From: an uncultured Bacteroidales bacterium
GTDB taxonomy: Bacteria; Bacteroidota; Bacteroidia; Bacteroidales; Bacteroidaceae
DNA length: 45,371 bases
NCBI GenBank assembly: GCA_902798705.1
Contig: CADBXS010000033.1
Span: forward strand, 1 to 45,371
Direction of reading: 5' to 3'
In this document: piece by piece, positions 23,198 to 33,340 of the stretch
Layout: each line of letters begins with the position of its first letter
Position numbering within the stretch: position 1 is the first letter of the stretch
Program-made: the position numbers and the translations under genes
Notes under the pieces: generated by a model
What the model was told of the DNA's origin: nothing
Seen by the model: the letters and a program-made list of their open reading frames with translations, nothing else
Database searches by the model: none

Positions 23198-24895
23198 TTA
23201 TCTGCGAGTTCTCCGAGGATTCATCTCAATCACCTCGCCCACACAGCCATTCGGTTGCTGGATGTTGAGCAGAGCGGTGATGGTGGCAGCGATGTCGGTG
23301 ATGTGATGCGTGCGGTTGTCCCATCCGTGAGGCACACCCCATCCCATGAAGATGAGAGGAATGTGGGAGTCGTCAGGACTCCAGGCAATGTGGTTCGTTC
23401 CCTTCGACACAAAACCATCCTTCTGAATGTCCGCTGTCTTTGAAAAGTCCTCCGTCACACCTGGACGCGGAATAATCTGAATCTGTCCGCTGCGGTGAGG
23501 ACAATAGCCATTGATGGCATTCGTGCGGATAGGTTCTGGCACAAAGTCGGGGATGGCTGCCATACTAAATGCGTAGGACACTTCGGGCAATGTATTCAGA
23601 TAGGCAATGGCCTCAGAGAGGATTTTTGGATAGTCGGAAATGGTCTGCACATCGTTTGTGAAATGCACTTGCTGGGAAGTGATACTCATCACAGGATTCT
23701 CCGTGAGTGAAGGGAAGGTCTTGCGAAGATGCGCATTCAGTCCTTCGATAATCGGATTTTCACCCCAAATGTCGGAAGGAATCTTGTGTTCGTGCCGCCA
23801 TTCCACATTGTGAGCTCCTGCATGGTCGGCAGAGAGGAACAGAATCCAGTTGCCCTTACCCACCTTCTCGTCGAGGAACGAAAGGAAATCGGCGATGTCG
23901 AGGTCGAGACGCAAATACATGTCCTCCATCCAGATGGAGTTAGGACTGATGCGGTGCCCCACCATGTCGGTAGAGGAGATACTCACCGCAAGGAAGTCGG
24001 GCACGCCAGCAGGGTTGTTACCCAAGTTCTCCCCCTCCACAGCAGCCTTTGCCATGTCGAACGTAATCTTCATGCCCCAAGGCGAGTTCTTCAGGTCGTA
24101 GCCAAAGGTGTTCTCCCACTTTTGGTTCTTCGGAGCACTCTGCACGTAGGTCTTTTCGTCGTAGAGCAATTCCCATGGGCCACCCTTGATGCTCTTGTTG
24201 GCAAATGCCAAATGCTCATTGGCATACTTATCACCGAGTTTCTGATCATTGAACTTCTTCACCCACTTCGGCAGTTCGTTCATGTAGTAGGTGCTTGTGA
24301 TGAAGTTGGTGGAATAGCCATCCATCCAATAAGCAGCCGTGGCGGAATGGCCCGCAGGCAGGATGGATGCACGGTCCTTGAGCGCCACACCCACAGTCTT
24401 GGAACGGAAATTCGTTGCCATGCGCAGTTCGTCGGTCATCGTCGTCACCAGCAGATTATGAGGTGATTCCAGTCCTGCCCTTGCCGTTGCACTTGGCTTA
24501 CCGTTTTTGTCGTATGCTCCCACTGCCTTCACAGCGTCATCCTCCGTGCAGTAGGTCTTCTTGCCATCAATGAAGAAGGTGTTGCTAACGATTCCCGTGA
24601 TGGCCGGTACCGAACCCGTGTAAATCGACGTATGTCCCACAGCCGTGATACAAGGAAGATAGTTGATGAGCGTGCGATTGCAATTCCATCCTTCTCGCAT
24701 CATGCGGCGGAAGCCACCATCGCAGTAGCGGTCGGCATAGCGAGTGAGATAGTCCCACCGCATTTGGTCAACCACCAATCCCACCACCAACTTCGGACGC
24801 TGCAGTTCCTGAATGTCCTGCACAGGAGCCTGTGCCCAACTCAAGCATGCCATCATGGCAAATGCCCAAACAGTTAAGAATCTTTTCATAATCAT
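23198..24895 (-). CDS. PafA-like alkaline phosphatase
   Basis: This encodes 565 residues (563 if the Met at 24889 is used) with a Sec signal peptide ending around residue 22. It belongs to the alkaline-phosphatase superfamily in the manner of Elizabethkingia PafA: metal ligand Asp 43 (VVDQMRWD), nucleophile Thr 84 (CITAVGHTS), Lys 173 and Arg 175 (ALKDRAS) that bind the phosphate, the second metal site in SADHAGAHN, and a His near NHIAWSPDDSH. It hydrolyses phosphate monoesters in the periplasm or outside. It has its own promoter (24912-24919). Bacteroidetes phosphatases of this type supply phosphate from organic sources. Confidence 0.9.
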   Translation of the reverse strand: MIMKRFLTVWAFAMMACLSWAQAPVQDIQELQRPKLVVGLVVDQMRWDYLTRYADRYCDGGFRRMMREGWNCNRTLINYLPCITAVGHTSIYTGSVPAITGIVSNTFFIDGKKTYCTEDDAVKAVGAYDKNGKPSATARAGLESPHNLLVTTMTDELRMATNFRSKTVGVALKDRASILPAGHSATAAYWMDGYSTNFITSTYYMNELPKWVKKFNDQKLGDKYANEHLAFANKSIKGGPWELLYDEKTYVQSAPKNQKWENTFGYDLKNSPWGMKITFDMAKAAVEGENLGNNPAGVPDFLAVSISSTDMVGHRISPNSIWMEDMYLRLDLDIADFLSFLDEKVGKGNWILFLSADHAGAHNVEWRHEHKIPSDIWGENPIIEGLNAHLRKTFPSLTENPVMSITSQQVHFTNDVQTISDYPKILSEAIAYLNTLPEVSYAFSMAAIPDFVPEPIRTNAINGYCPHRSGQIQIIPRPGVTEDFSKTADIQKDGFVSKGTNHIAWSPDDSHIPLIFMGWGVPHGWDNRTHHITDIAATITALLNIQQPNGCVGEVIEMNPRRTRR

Positions 24896-24911
24896 TCTAT
24901 TTATTACTGCA

Positions 24912-24919
24912 CAAAGTTA
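24912..24919 (-). promoter_or_regulatory. -7 box of the phosphatase gene
   Basis: Minus strand TAACTTTG followed by TGCAG, about 16 nt before the ATG at 24895. Confidence 0.6.
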
Positions 24920-24999
24920 TGCTTTTTTCTATACATTAGCCACAAAACGACTGAGTTTTTTCCCGAACATAACGTCTTTCGGCTTTTTGATAAGGAAAA

Positions 25000-26118
25000 T
25001 CAGTTTTCGAAGGTATCTACCACTTCTTGCAACAGACTGATGATAGGCAGGTGCTGAGGACAAGCCTCCTCGCACTGTCCGCACTGGATGCACACCGATG
25101 CCTTCGGTCCTCGAGGTCGCCAACCATAATTGTTCTTTGCTTCCGCAAAATTGTGGTAGCTCTTGTACTCATTCATCACAGAGAAGATTTCAGGAATATG
25201 GATTTCCATCGGACAACCAGGCGTGCAATAGTGACACGATGTGCATGGAATGACACTCGTTCGCTCCAACAATTCTCGGGCCTCTTCCACCACTTTTTGT
25301 TCGAATTCATCGAGAGGTTTGAACGATTTCATGAATGAAAGATTGTCCTTCATCTGCTCCATACTCGACATGCCACTGAGCACCACAAGCACATTCGAAA
25401 GGGATGCCACATAGCGAATCGCCCACGAAGCCATCGATGCATCGGGGTTGGCACGAAGGAACACATCCTTCACGGCCTGCGGAGGATTGGCAAGCGTACC
25501 GCCTTTCACGGGTTCCATCACAATCACGGGCTTGCCATGACGAGTGGCGATGTCATAGCATTCACGCGCTGCAATGATGCAGTTGTCCATGTCGGCATAG
25601 TTGATTTGGAGCTGCACAAACTCCATGTCGGGATGGTCGCAGAGGATTTGCTCCAGCAGGGCAGGACTGTCGTGAAAGGAAAAACCGATGTGCTTGATGA
25701 GTCCCTCGTCCTTCAACTTGTGCATATAGTCCCAAATGCCATAGCTGTCGTATCGTTTCAGATTGACCGCATCGATGCCATGCAAGAGATAGAAATCGAA
25801 GTAGCCTGCACCCGTACGCTCCAAACTCACCTTGATTTCGTTCTTCGCCTCTTCCTCGCCCGAACAGGCAAAAGCCGCAGCATTGAGTTTGTCCGCCAAA
25901 TAATAGCTTTCGCGCGGATAGCGACTACACAATGCCTCCTTCGTAGCAGGTTCCGAACCCGCATAGATATAGGCCGTGTCGAAATACTTTCCTCCTGCTG
26001 CTATGAAAGCATCCACCATTTGCTTGGTCTGTTCCAAGTCGGTCGTTTTGTCTGCCAGTTGCGGCAAGCGCATGAGTCCGAAGCCCAACTTCATGCAATC
26101 CTTCACAAGTTCACTCAT
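25000..26118 (-). CDS. Aldo/keto reductase with two 4Fe-4S clusters
   Basis: This encodes 372 residues from ATG at 26118; the promoter at 26145-26152 excludes the longer frame upstream. The AKR barrel occupies about residues 1-285 with catalytic Asp 47 (YFDTAYIYAGSE), Lys 77 (LADKLN) and His 113 (YLLHGID). The C-terminal part has two ferredoxin motifs: Cys 292/295/298/302 (CTSCHYCTPGCP) and Cys 343/346/349/353 (CIQCGQCEEACP). It is thus an iron-sulfur AKR, common in anaerobes; the electron partner and substrate are unknown. It is divergent from the CotH gene. Confidence 0.9.
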   Translation of the reverse strand: MSELVKDCMKLGFGLMRLPQLADKTTDLEQTKQMVDAFIAAGGKYFDTAYIYAGSEPATKEALCSRYPRESYYLADKLNAAAFACSGEEEAKNEIKVSLERTGAGYFDFYLLHGIDAVNLKRYDSYGIWDYMHKLKDEGLIKHIGFSFHDSPALLEQILCDHPDMEFVQLQINYADMDNCIIAARECYDIATRHGKPVIVMEPVKGGTLANPPQAVKDVFLRANPDASMASWAIRYVASLSNVLVVLSGMSSMEQMKDNLSFMKSFKPLDEFEQKVVEEARELLERTSVIPCTSCHYCTPGCPMEIHIPEIFSVMNEYKSYHNFAEAKNNYGWRPRGPKASVCIQCGQCEEACPQHLPIISLLQEVVDTFEN

Positions 26119-26144
26119 AGAATTACGTTTCTGATTAGTTGTGG

Positions 26145-26152
26145 CAAAAATA
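26145..26152 (-). promoter_or_regulatory. -7 box of the aldo/keto reductase gene
   Basis: Minus strand TATTTTTG followed by CCACAA. It gives a leader of about 20 nt. Confidence 0.55.
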
Positions 26153-26307
26153 AAGAAAATCTTTGATTCCCACAAATCTACGACAACATTCATTTTCAAA
26201 TTCACTTTTTTGCGGGAATTTCAGTCATAGGGTAAAGTACACAAGAAAAATCGCTTTATTTTCGTGATTTTCAGTGAAAAAGAATTAACTTTAAATCTAT
26301 CCTTCTG

Positions 26308-29300
26308 TTGTGTGCCCTTTGGGGAGGGACATGCAGAGTCGTGGCACAGACTGCTCAATGGATTGATGTGACGAATTATTACATCCAGAATCCGTCATTC
26401 GACAACAATTCCAACCGAGGCTGGAGCATCACATCCAATGCCAGCAGTAAAGACCTCAACTACAACTGCCAGGAGTTTTGGAACGGCACTTTCAACATTT
26501 GGCAAAGCATCCCTGACATTCCAAACGGAACCTACCGACTCTCTGTTCAAGGCTATTACCGAATGACCGACAACTCGACATCGATGACGGCACACAACAA
26601 TGGCACAGAGAGCCTCGCCGCACGGCTATATGCCAATTCGACAGAGACACCGCTGGTGAGTGTCTATTCCGAAAAACTGGGATTCAACTACAATAACGGT
26701 TGTTGGAACTATCGTAGAACCGACTATTACCCCAACAACATGGAAGCCGCAGCCTACTGCTTTTCGCAAGGCATGTATGACAACCAACTGGAATTTACAG
26801 TCAGCAACGGCACTGCCACTGTGGGTATTCGCAATGACAACTACACAAGCAGCAACTGGGCTATATTCGACAATTTCAAACTCGAATACTATGGCGCCGT
26901 CGTCCATGTCACATCGGTTTCATTTCCGCAGAAATCCTTGTCGTTGGAACTTGGCGACACCTATCAGATAGAGCCAACGATTCTGCCCGAGAATGCCATC
27001 TTCCGAACACTCTCCTGGAGGTCAACCAACCCTGCCATCGTCAGCGTGGATGAGCATGGCATCATCACCGCACACTCCAAAGGTACAGCCACCATCATCG
27101 CCATCTCCACCGACAACACCAGTGCCTCTGCCACATGCAACGTGACTGTCACTCAGAACGACGCCACCTCTACATCGCTCGTCATCAACGAAATCATGGC
27201 TGCCAACGTGGATATGTTCATGGATCCATCTTGGAACTACGGTGGATTCGTCGAACTCTACAACCCTACGTCACAGGCGGTGGGCATTGGATGTTTCTAT
27301 GTCAGCGACGAACTCAGCAACCTGAAGAAGTGCATACTTCCTGCAGAAATTGGAAAGATTCCAGCCAAAGGTTTCAAGACACTCTGGTTCGACCATTCCG
27401 ACCGCCACACGCCGACGCAAGTAAACATGAAACTGGACACTGACGGCGGAATCATCTACATTTCCAACTGCGAAGGAATCCTCATAGCCCAACAAAGCTA
27501 TCCTCCATCCATGGCACGCATTTCGTATGCTCGCACCATCGACGGAGGCAATACCTGGGGAACAACGGCCTACCCCACTCCTTCTGCCACCAACACTACA
27601 TCCAAATTTGCCAGCACACGTCTCGATGCACCTATCGTAGATAAGGATGCGCAACTCTTCAGCAGCAATTTGTCCATCTCTGTACAAATTCCTGCAGGTG
27701 CTACACTTCGATACACCACCGACGGAACTACTCCCACGGAGGAAAATGGACTCACCTCCACAACGGGATTATTCAACATTTCCAACACCACCGTATTCCG
27801 TTTTCGTCTTTTCCAAAACGGAAAACTACCGAGTCCTGTCGTCACTCGTTCCTACCTCTACCAGAGTGCCGATTACCAACTTCCTATCATCTCCATCGTC
27901 ACGGACAATGACAACATTTATAGCGATGAATTCGGCATTTTTGTAAAGGGAAGTGGCAATGGACTTGTAGGCAACGGACATTCATCAAAGTGCAATTGGA
28001 ACACCGATTGGGAGCGTCCCGTCAACTTCGAATATATCACAACCGACAACCAATGCATCCTCACGCAGGAAGCCGACATAAGTTCCTGCGGAGGATGGAG
28101 CCGTGCTTTTAACCCACATTCCTTCAAGATCAAGGCAGGCAAGAAATTCGACGAGCACCTCAATTACTTTCTGTTCCGTCCATTCGCGGCCAAGCCTCAT
28201 CTCCGCCACAAGGTGCTTCAGATTCGCAATGGCGGAAACGACACCAGTGCCCGCTTCATCGACCCATCCATTCAGGAAATCATCCAACGCTCGGGCATCG
28301 ACATCGACGGACAGGCATACCAACCTACCATCCACTTCATCAACGGCAACTACATCGGTGTCATCAATATGCGCGAACCTAACAACAAACACTTTTCACT
28401 GGCCAACAAAGGCTACGATACCGACGATTTGGACCAGTTCGAGATGAGTCCCGACTCGGGATATGTGCAAATGGCGGGTGACAAGAAGTATTTCTCAGAG
28501 TGGTACGACCTCTCCTTCAATGCTGCCGACGATGCTGTCTATCAGCAAATCTGCGAAAGCTATGTCGATATCGACGAATACACCAACTACATGGCTTCAC
28601 AACTCTACATCGGAGGAACCGACTTCCCACAGAACAACGTGAAAGCCTATCGTCCACGCGTGGAAAACGGTAAGTTCCGCTTCGTCACCTTCGACCTCGA
28701 CTTTGCACTTTCTACGAGCGACCCGTTCGGCAATATGTTCAACAAGCAACACCACCTCTTCGACACGCTCTACGACACCACCGATGCCATTGCATCGGGC
28801 AAGACCCTGCAAGGCAACCGAGTTTATGACGAAATAGAAATCGTCACCATCTTCATCAACATGTTGCAGAACGACACCTTCCGCAAAAAGTTCATCGACA
28901 CCTTCTGCCTCATAGCAGGTTCAGTGTTCGAGCCGACTCGCTGCCAGCAGATTGTTGACGAACTCAAGGCTCGTGTCTATGATTCCATGACCAGCAGCGA
29001 ACAATCGGCACTCAACAGCAGTGCCAACAAGGTGCGGAACGGATTCAGTGCCTCGCTGCAGGATTCACGCACCAACCTGATGAAGAACAACTACAATAGC
29101 TATTTCCACCTTTCCAACACAGAGCGCCAGGCAGCAACTCTCTCTGCCAACATCCCCGAAGCCCACCTTTTATATAATGGTATGCCAGTTCCAACCGATA
29201 AGTTCTCGGGTTATGTCTTCGCACCTGTCACACTTCGAGCCATGGCTCCTGGTGGCTACAAGTTCATAGGTTGGAAGGACGAAAACGCCAATGTTGTCAC

Positions 29301-31527
29301 CACTTCCACCACCCTCTTTGCCAAGGGCTCTCAATGGAGCTATTACGACCAAGGCTCACTCGACGGAACCACATGGAAAAGCACTTTCAACAGCAGTTGG
29401 CCAACAGGAAACGCACCGCTGGGCTATTTCACCTCTGATGCCTCTAATGCTCGTGGCTACCAGACAGTACTCGACTACGGCAACAACGCATCGAACAAAC
29501 GGCCAACTTACTATTTTGCCCGTCAAATCTCAATCAGTTCTGCACCGTCAGCCAACGATGTAATCAAACTCAACTTCACGGCTGACGATGGTTTCATCAT
29601 CTACATCAATGGCACGGAGGCAGGTCGCTACCTCATGAAAGCAGGAGAAGCCACCTATTCTACCTTTGCCTCCAGCTACGCACCAGGCAATCCCGACACA
29701 GGCACACTCACGCTCCCTCCATCTCTCTTCCGTGTGGGCAACAACCTCATCACCGTGGAAGTGCACAACAACAATGCCAATTCCACCGACATCTATTGGG
29801 ATGCAGAACTCCTTCTTGAAACCATCGACACCGACGTCGTCAACTATCTCTCCACCGAAGAGACCATCACCCTGCCAACGAGTGGTGCTATCCACCTCAC
29901 AGCTTGCTACGAACCAATCGAAGCTCCCGACATCGCCATCACAGACACTTATCCTATCAAAGTGAACGAGGTGGGTGCCAGCAACAGCGTCTATGTGAAC
30001 GAGTATTTCAAGTACAGCGACTGGATTGAGCTTTACAACAATACCGACACCGACTTAGACGTGGCTGGACTCTATCTCAGCGACGACATCGACAACCCAC
30101 TGAAATACCAGATTCCAGCCAGCAACGGCGTCATCAACACCATCATCCCTTCGGGTGGATTCCTGCCGATTTGGGCTGACAATTTGGAAGCGACATCGGA
30201 AATCCACTCCAACTTCAAGTTGAGCAACACGAATGGGAGTATGGTCATCGTGAGCAGCAGCAACGAATTTGTGGAAAACAACGCTGCTTTCTATGCTTCT
30301 CACCCACACCCAAAGAGCTTTGTGGAAGGTTTGACCTACACCACGCACCAAGGCACTGAAAGTGTGGGACGCTACCCTGACGGAGGACGCGACTTCTACT
30401 TGATGGCACACCCAACCATCGAGCGTAGCAACACACTGACAACCACCGACCGCATAGTAGGTTCCGACGTGAACCTCTCTCCTGAAGACAACCGCTTCAC
30501 AATCGACCTGCAAGAAGGCTGGAACTGGTTCTCACACAACCTCCGCTCAGACATCAGTGTTGGCACCGACTTCGCCCGTGCTGCCACACGCATTGTGGGT
30601 GCCAAGAAGGAAACGATTCTCGACCCTCAGTTCGGTTGGACGGGGTCGCTGAAATCGCTTTCCGCAGGCAATCTCTACAAGGTTCAAATGAGCCAGTCCG
30701 AAACCTACACGCACGATAAGACCTATGGCATCATCAACACAGCCATCCACCTCTTGCCAGGATGGAACTGGATAGGTTATCCTGTGGAAGGAGCGCAAAC
30801 ACTCAGTGCAGCATTCTGCAACTACCTGGCCGAGGAAGGCGACGAAATTCTTGGTCAGGACGGATTTGCCACTTACGAAAACAGCACTTGGGCAGGCACT
30901 CTCTCCTCGCTCGAAACGGGCAAAGGCTATCTTTTCAAGACCAGTCATGCCAAAACGCTCCTTTTTGCCGAGCCATCTGTTTCTGTGAAGATTCGCAAGG
31001 CAGCTCTCCGCAAGGCGAATGTCATGGATGGCAATAACGTGAACAAATATGCTTATCCTAACGTGATGGGATTCATTGCCCAACTCTGTCAGGAGGACAA
31101 CATCTTGGAGGCCGAGCGCTTCACCATCTACGCCTACGCTGGTGATGAATGTCGTGGCGTGAGCAAACCTGTCAACGGCATTCACTATCTGAGCATCTAT
31201 GGCTTGGGGGGCGAAGAAATCACCTTCCGTGCTATCGACCAACTGGATGGGACAACTTACGACATCGAGGAAACACAGAGTTTTGCATTAGGAATCTCTG
31301 GAACAGCCAAAACACCTCGAACGCTCTCCCTTGTGTCCTCAACAAATGACGATGCCACCACCATCGACATGGTGCAAGACCACACCAGTGGCAGCGCCTC
31401 CTCGAAGGTCATTGGCTACTATTCTTTGAGCGGACAGTTCATTTCTCTCCACAAGACTGCACTATCGAAAGGCATCTACATCGTGAAACATGAAAACGGC
31501 AATCATTCTAAATTATACATTCCATGA
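26308..31527 (+). CDS. Giant secreted CotH-kinase protein with LTD, Big_2 and T9SS-like tail
   Basis: This encodes about 1739 residues. In order: an N-terminal beta-sandwich/CBM-like part (about 15-195), a Big_2 Ig-like domain (about 200-285), a lamin-tail domain (about 290-430), a chitobiase-type C-domain (LRYTTDGTTPTEENG, near 465), the CotH protein-kinase-like domain (about 520-900, with INGNYIGVINMREP and FRFVTFDLDFALS), a PA14-like part, a second lamin-tail domain (about 1220-1360), EGWNWFSHN and LPGWNWIGYP repeats, and a YYSLSG...KGIYIVK tail. The start is unclear. The frame is open from 26278 and reads KRINFKSILLLCALW, a signal peptide; GTG at 26274 would start it if the A5 run at 26277-26281 were A4. 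TTG at 26308 would cut the signal peptide. The stop overlaps the next gene (ATGA). Confidence 0.8.
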   Translation: MCALWGGTCRVVAQTAQWIDVTNYYIQNPSFDNNSNRGWSITSNASSKDLNYNCQEFWNGTFNIWQSIPDIPNGTYRLSVQGYYRMTDNSTSMTAHNNGTESLAARLYANSTETPLVSVYSEKLGFNYNNGCWNYRRTDYYPNNMEAAAYCFSQGMYDNQLEFTVSNGTATVGIRNDNYTSSNWAIFDNFKLEYYGAVVHVTSVSFPQKSLSLELGDTYQIEPTILPENAIFRTLSWRSTNPAIVSVDEHGIITAHSKGTATIIAISTDNTSASATCNVTVTQNDATSTSLVINEIMAANVDMFMDPSWNYGGFVELYNPTSQAVGIGCFYVSDELSNLKKCILPAEIGKIPAKGFKTLWFDHSDRHTPTQVNMKLDTDGGIIYISNCEGILIAQQSYPPSMARISYARTIDGGNTWGTTAYPTPSATNTTSKFASTRLDAPIVDKDAQLFSSNLSISVQIPAGATLRYTTDGTTPTEENGLTSTTGLFNISNTTVFRFRLFQNGKLPSPVVTRSYLYQSADYQLPIISIVTDNDNIYSDEFGIFVKGSGNGLVGNGHSSKCNWNTDWERPVNFEYITTDNQCILTQEADISSCGGWSRAFNPHSFKIKAGKKFDEHLNYFLFRPFAAKPHLRHKVLQIRNGGNDTSARFIDPSIQEIIQRSGIDIDGQAYQPTIHFINGNYIGVINMREPNNKHFSLANKGYDTDDLDQFEMSPDSGYVQMAGDKKYFSEWYDLSFNAADDAVYQQICESYVDIDEYTNYMASQLYIGGTDFPQNNVKAYRPRVENGKFRFVTFDLDFALSTSDPFGNMFNKQHHLFDTLYDTTDAIASGKTLQGNRVYDEIEIVTIFINMLQNDTFRKKFIDTFCLIAGSVFEPTRCQQIVDELKARVYDSMTSSEQSALNSSANKVRNGFSASLQDSRTNLMKNNYNSYFHLSNTERQAATLSANIPEAHLLYNGMPVPTDKFSGYVFAPVTLRAMAPGGYKFIGWKDENANVVTTSTTLFAKGSQWSYYDQGSLDGTTWKSTFNSSWPTGNAPLGYFTSDASNARGYQTVLDYGNNASNKRPTYYFARQISISSAPSANDVIKLNFTADDGFIIYINGTEAGRYLMKAGEATYSTFASSYAPGNPDTGTLTLPPSLFRVGNNLITVEVHNNNANSTDIYWDAELLLETIDTDVVNYLSTEETITLPTSGAIHLTACYEPIEAPDIAITDTYPIKVNEVGASNSVYVNEYFKYSDWIELYNNTDTDLDVAGLYLSDDIDNPLKYQIPASNGVINTIIPSGGFLPIWADNLEATSEIHSNFKLSNTNGSMVIVSSSNEFVENNAAFYASHPHPKSFVEGLTYTTHQGTESVGRYPDGGRDFYLMAHPTIERSNTLTTTDRIVGSDVNLSPEDNRFTIDLQEGWNWFSHNLRSDISVGTDFARAATRIVGAKKETILDPQFGWTGSLKSLSAGNLYKVQMSQSETYTHDKTYGIINTAIHLLPGWNWIGYPVEGAQTLSAAFCNYLAEEGDEILGQDGFATYENSTWAGTLSSLETGKGYLFKTSHAKTLLFAEPSVSVKIRKAALRKANVMDGNNVNKYAYPNVMGFIAQLCQEDNILEAERFTIYAYAGDECRGVSKPVNGIHYLSIYGLGGEEITFRAIDQLDGTTYDIEETQSFALGISGTAKTPRTLSLVSSTNDDATTIDMVQDHTSGSASSKVIGYYSLSGQFISLHKTALSKGIYIVKHENGNHSKLYIP

Positions 31528-33215
31528 AACCTATTCTAAAAATACTATCCGTCCTATTCTTTCTATATAGCCAGGTAGAGGCACAAATCACCATCAACTT
31601 CACCGAAGACGAAGCCACAGTGACGGTTCCCGAAACGGTCACGGACGTCATCTACTCTGTCACAGGCACGAACGTCGTCATCTTTTCATCCAACACCACC
31701 GACGAATACACCTATTCTGTGTCGGGCAGCTGTTCCGATGGTTCGCTTTCCCTCAGAGGCTCGTATAAGCTCACGCTGGAACTGAACGGCATCAACCTCA
31801 CCAACAACCACGGCGGTGCTGCCATCTACGAAAACTGTGGAAAACGTATTGCAGTCATCATCAAGGACGGCACAGTGAACACCCTATCGGATGCTGCCAC
31901 CAACACACAGAAAGCAGCCATCTATTTCGAAGGGCATCCAGAATTTGAAGGTGGAGGCACGCTGAACGTAAGCGGAAAGGCCAAACACGCCATTGCCTCG
32001 AAGGAATACATGGAACTGAAAGCCACCACGGGCACCATCAACATTCTGGAAGCTGCCAGCGATGGCATCCACTGCGGAAAGGGAAAGGTGAACAACGAGC
32101 ACAACTACTTCAAAATGAAAGGCGGAACGGTGAATATCATGAATGTGGGAAGCGACGGTATCGATGCCGACGACTACGGTACCATCCACATCCAGGGAGG
32201 CTCACTCAGCATCAATGTCGATTCCGATGCCAAGGCGTTGAAGGCCGACAGCATCCTGAATATCAGTGGAGGCGACATCAGCATCCATGCCAAAGGGACT
32301 GATAGCGACGCGCTCCGTGCCAACTACGCCGTGAACATTTCGGGTGGCGACATCAATATCGTACTGGAAGGCGACGGAACCAAAGGCATCAAATCGAAAT
32401 GCGAAACGGAATCCACAGTCAACAACGGTGGCGACGTGAACATCAGTGGAGGCTACATCAACATCCTTGCTCTGGGCGACAACTTCACTGACGCCACAGG
32501 CGACGTAACGACATGCACGGGTGCCAGCATCGACGGCAACCTAAACCTCACTGCGGGCGAACTGCACATCACAACGATGGGCGAAGAGGCAAAGGACTTG
32601 AGCGTGAAAGGCACTGAAAGCATTGCCGACAACACCCTGTTCACCAGTTCTTCTCCATGGAAAGTGAACCCTTACAGTTACCTCTACGACATGACCGTCT
32701 ATTGCATCGTGAAACTCGACAGCACTGCCCTCAACGACTATACAAACAAGTCCATCGGTGCTTTCAGTGGCGACCAGTGCATCGGCATTGCCACTTTCGA
32801 CACCAACGCCTTTGGCAACATGCGCCTTTACAGCAACACAGCCACCATTGATGGCACCCTCAGTTTCCGACTCCATGACTACGACACCAACACCGAATTT
32901 GAACTAACAGCCAGTCAGGACGTGACCTTCACCTCCGACACCTACTATGGTTTACCAAGCAATCCCGTCATTCTCAGTTCCGACCTGAACTACTATGGCG
33001 ATGCCAACTGCGACAAGCAAGTGGATATATCCGACGTAGTGGCTGTAGTGAATTACGTTCTCAATGGTTCTGCACCCGACAATGCAACCTTCGAACCACT
33101 CAATGCAGACGTGAATGAGGATGGAATCATCGACATTTCCGATGTGGTCGGAATCGTCAACATGATTCTGAATGCAGAACCATTACGACCCCGAACAGGT
33201 TCTTCTTCACGATAA
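31524..33215 (+). CDS. Secreted DUF4353 (Cthe_2159-like) carbohydrate-binding protein with dockerin
   Basis: This encodes 563 residues with a Sec signal peptide ending around residue 20 (VEA/QI). Residues about 50-370 show the beta-helix repeats of DUF4353 (ISGGDISIHAKGTDSDALRAN, SDGIDADD), like the calcium- and pectate-binding Cthe_2159 of Clostridium thermocellum. Residues about 500-550 form a type I dockerin with two calcium loops: GDANCDKQVDISDVV and ADVNEDGIIDISDVV. The start overlaps the CotH stop (ATGA), so the two are one operon, as CotH and such binding proteins tend to be neighbours. No cohesin is in the window. It probably acts at the cell surface in binding plant polysaccharide. 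Confidence 0.85.
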   Translation: MKPILKILSVLFFLYSQVEAQITINFTEDEATVTVPETVTDVIYSVTGTNVVIFSSNTTDEYTYSVSGSCSDGSLSLRGSYKLTLELNGINLTNNHGGAAIYENCGKRIAVIIKDGTVNTLSDAATNTQKAAIYFEGHPEFEGGGTLNVSGKAKHAIASKEYMELKATTGTINILEAASDGIHCGKGKVNNEHNYFKMKGGTVNIMNVGSDGIDADDYGTIHIQGGSLSINVDSDAKALKADSILNISGGDISIHAKGTDSDALRANYAVNISGGDINIVLEGDGTKGIKSKCETESTVNNGGDVNISGGYINILALGDNFTDATGDVTTCTGASIDGNLNLTAGELHITTMGEEAKDLSVKGTESIADNTLFTSSSPWKVNPYSYLYDMTVYCIVKLDSTALNDYTNKSIGAFSGDQCIGIATFDTNAFGNMRLYSNTATIDGTLSFRLHDYDTNTEFELTASQDVTFTSDTYYGLPSNPVILSSDLNYYGDANCDKQVDISDVVAVVNYVLNGSAPDNATFEPLNADVNEDGIIDISDVVGIVNMILNAEPLRPRTGSSSR

Positions 33216-33326
33216 AAACCAATAAAAACAACATTATTTCTTCCGATGAATTCGACATTTTTGTACTTTTGAACTATTTTCCCATCGAAATGAACGGATT
33301 TAATAGGAAGAAGGGAAAAAACGTCG

Positions 33327-33334
33327 TACCTTTG
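33327..33334 (+). promoter_or_regulatory. -7 box of candidate RNA A
   Basis: TACCTTTG followed by CAGTGTCAAA. No open reading frame follows before the hairpin at 33460-33498. A second possible box (TACTTTTG) is at 33264-33271. Confidence 0.5.
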
Positions 33335-33340
33335 CAGTGT

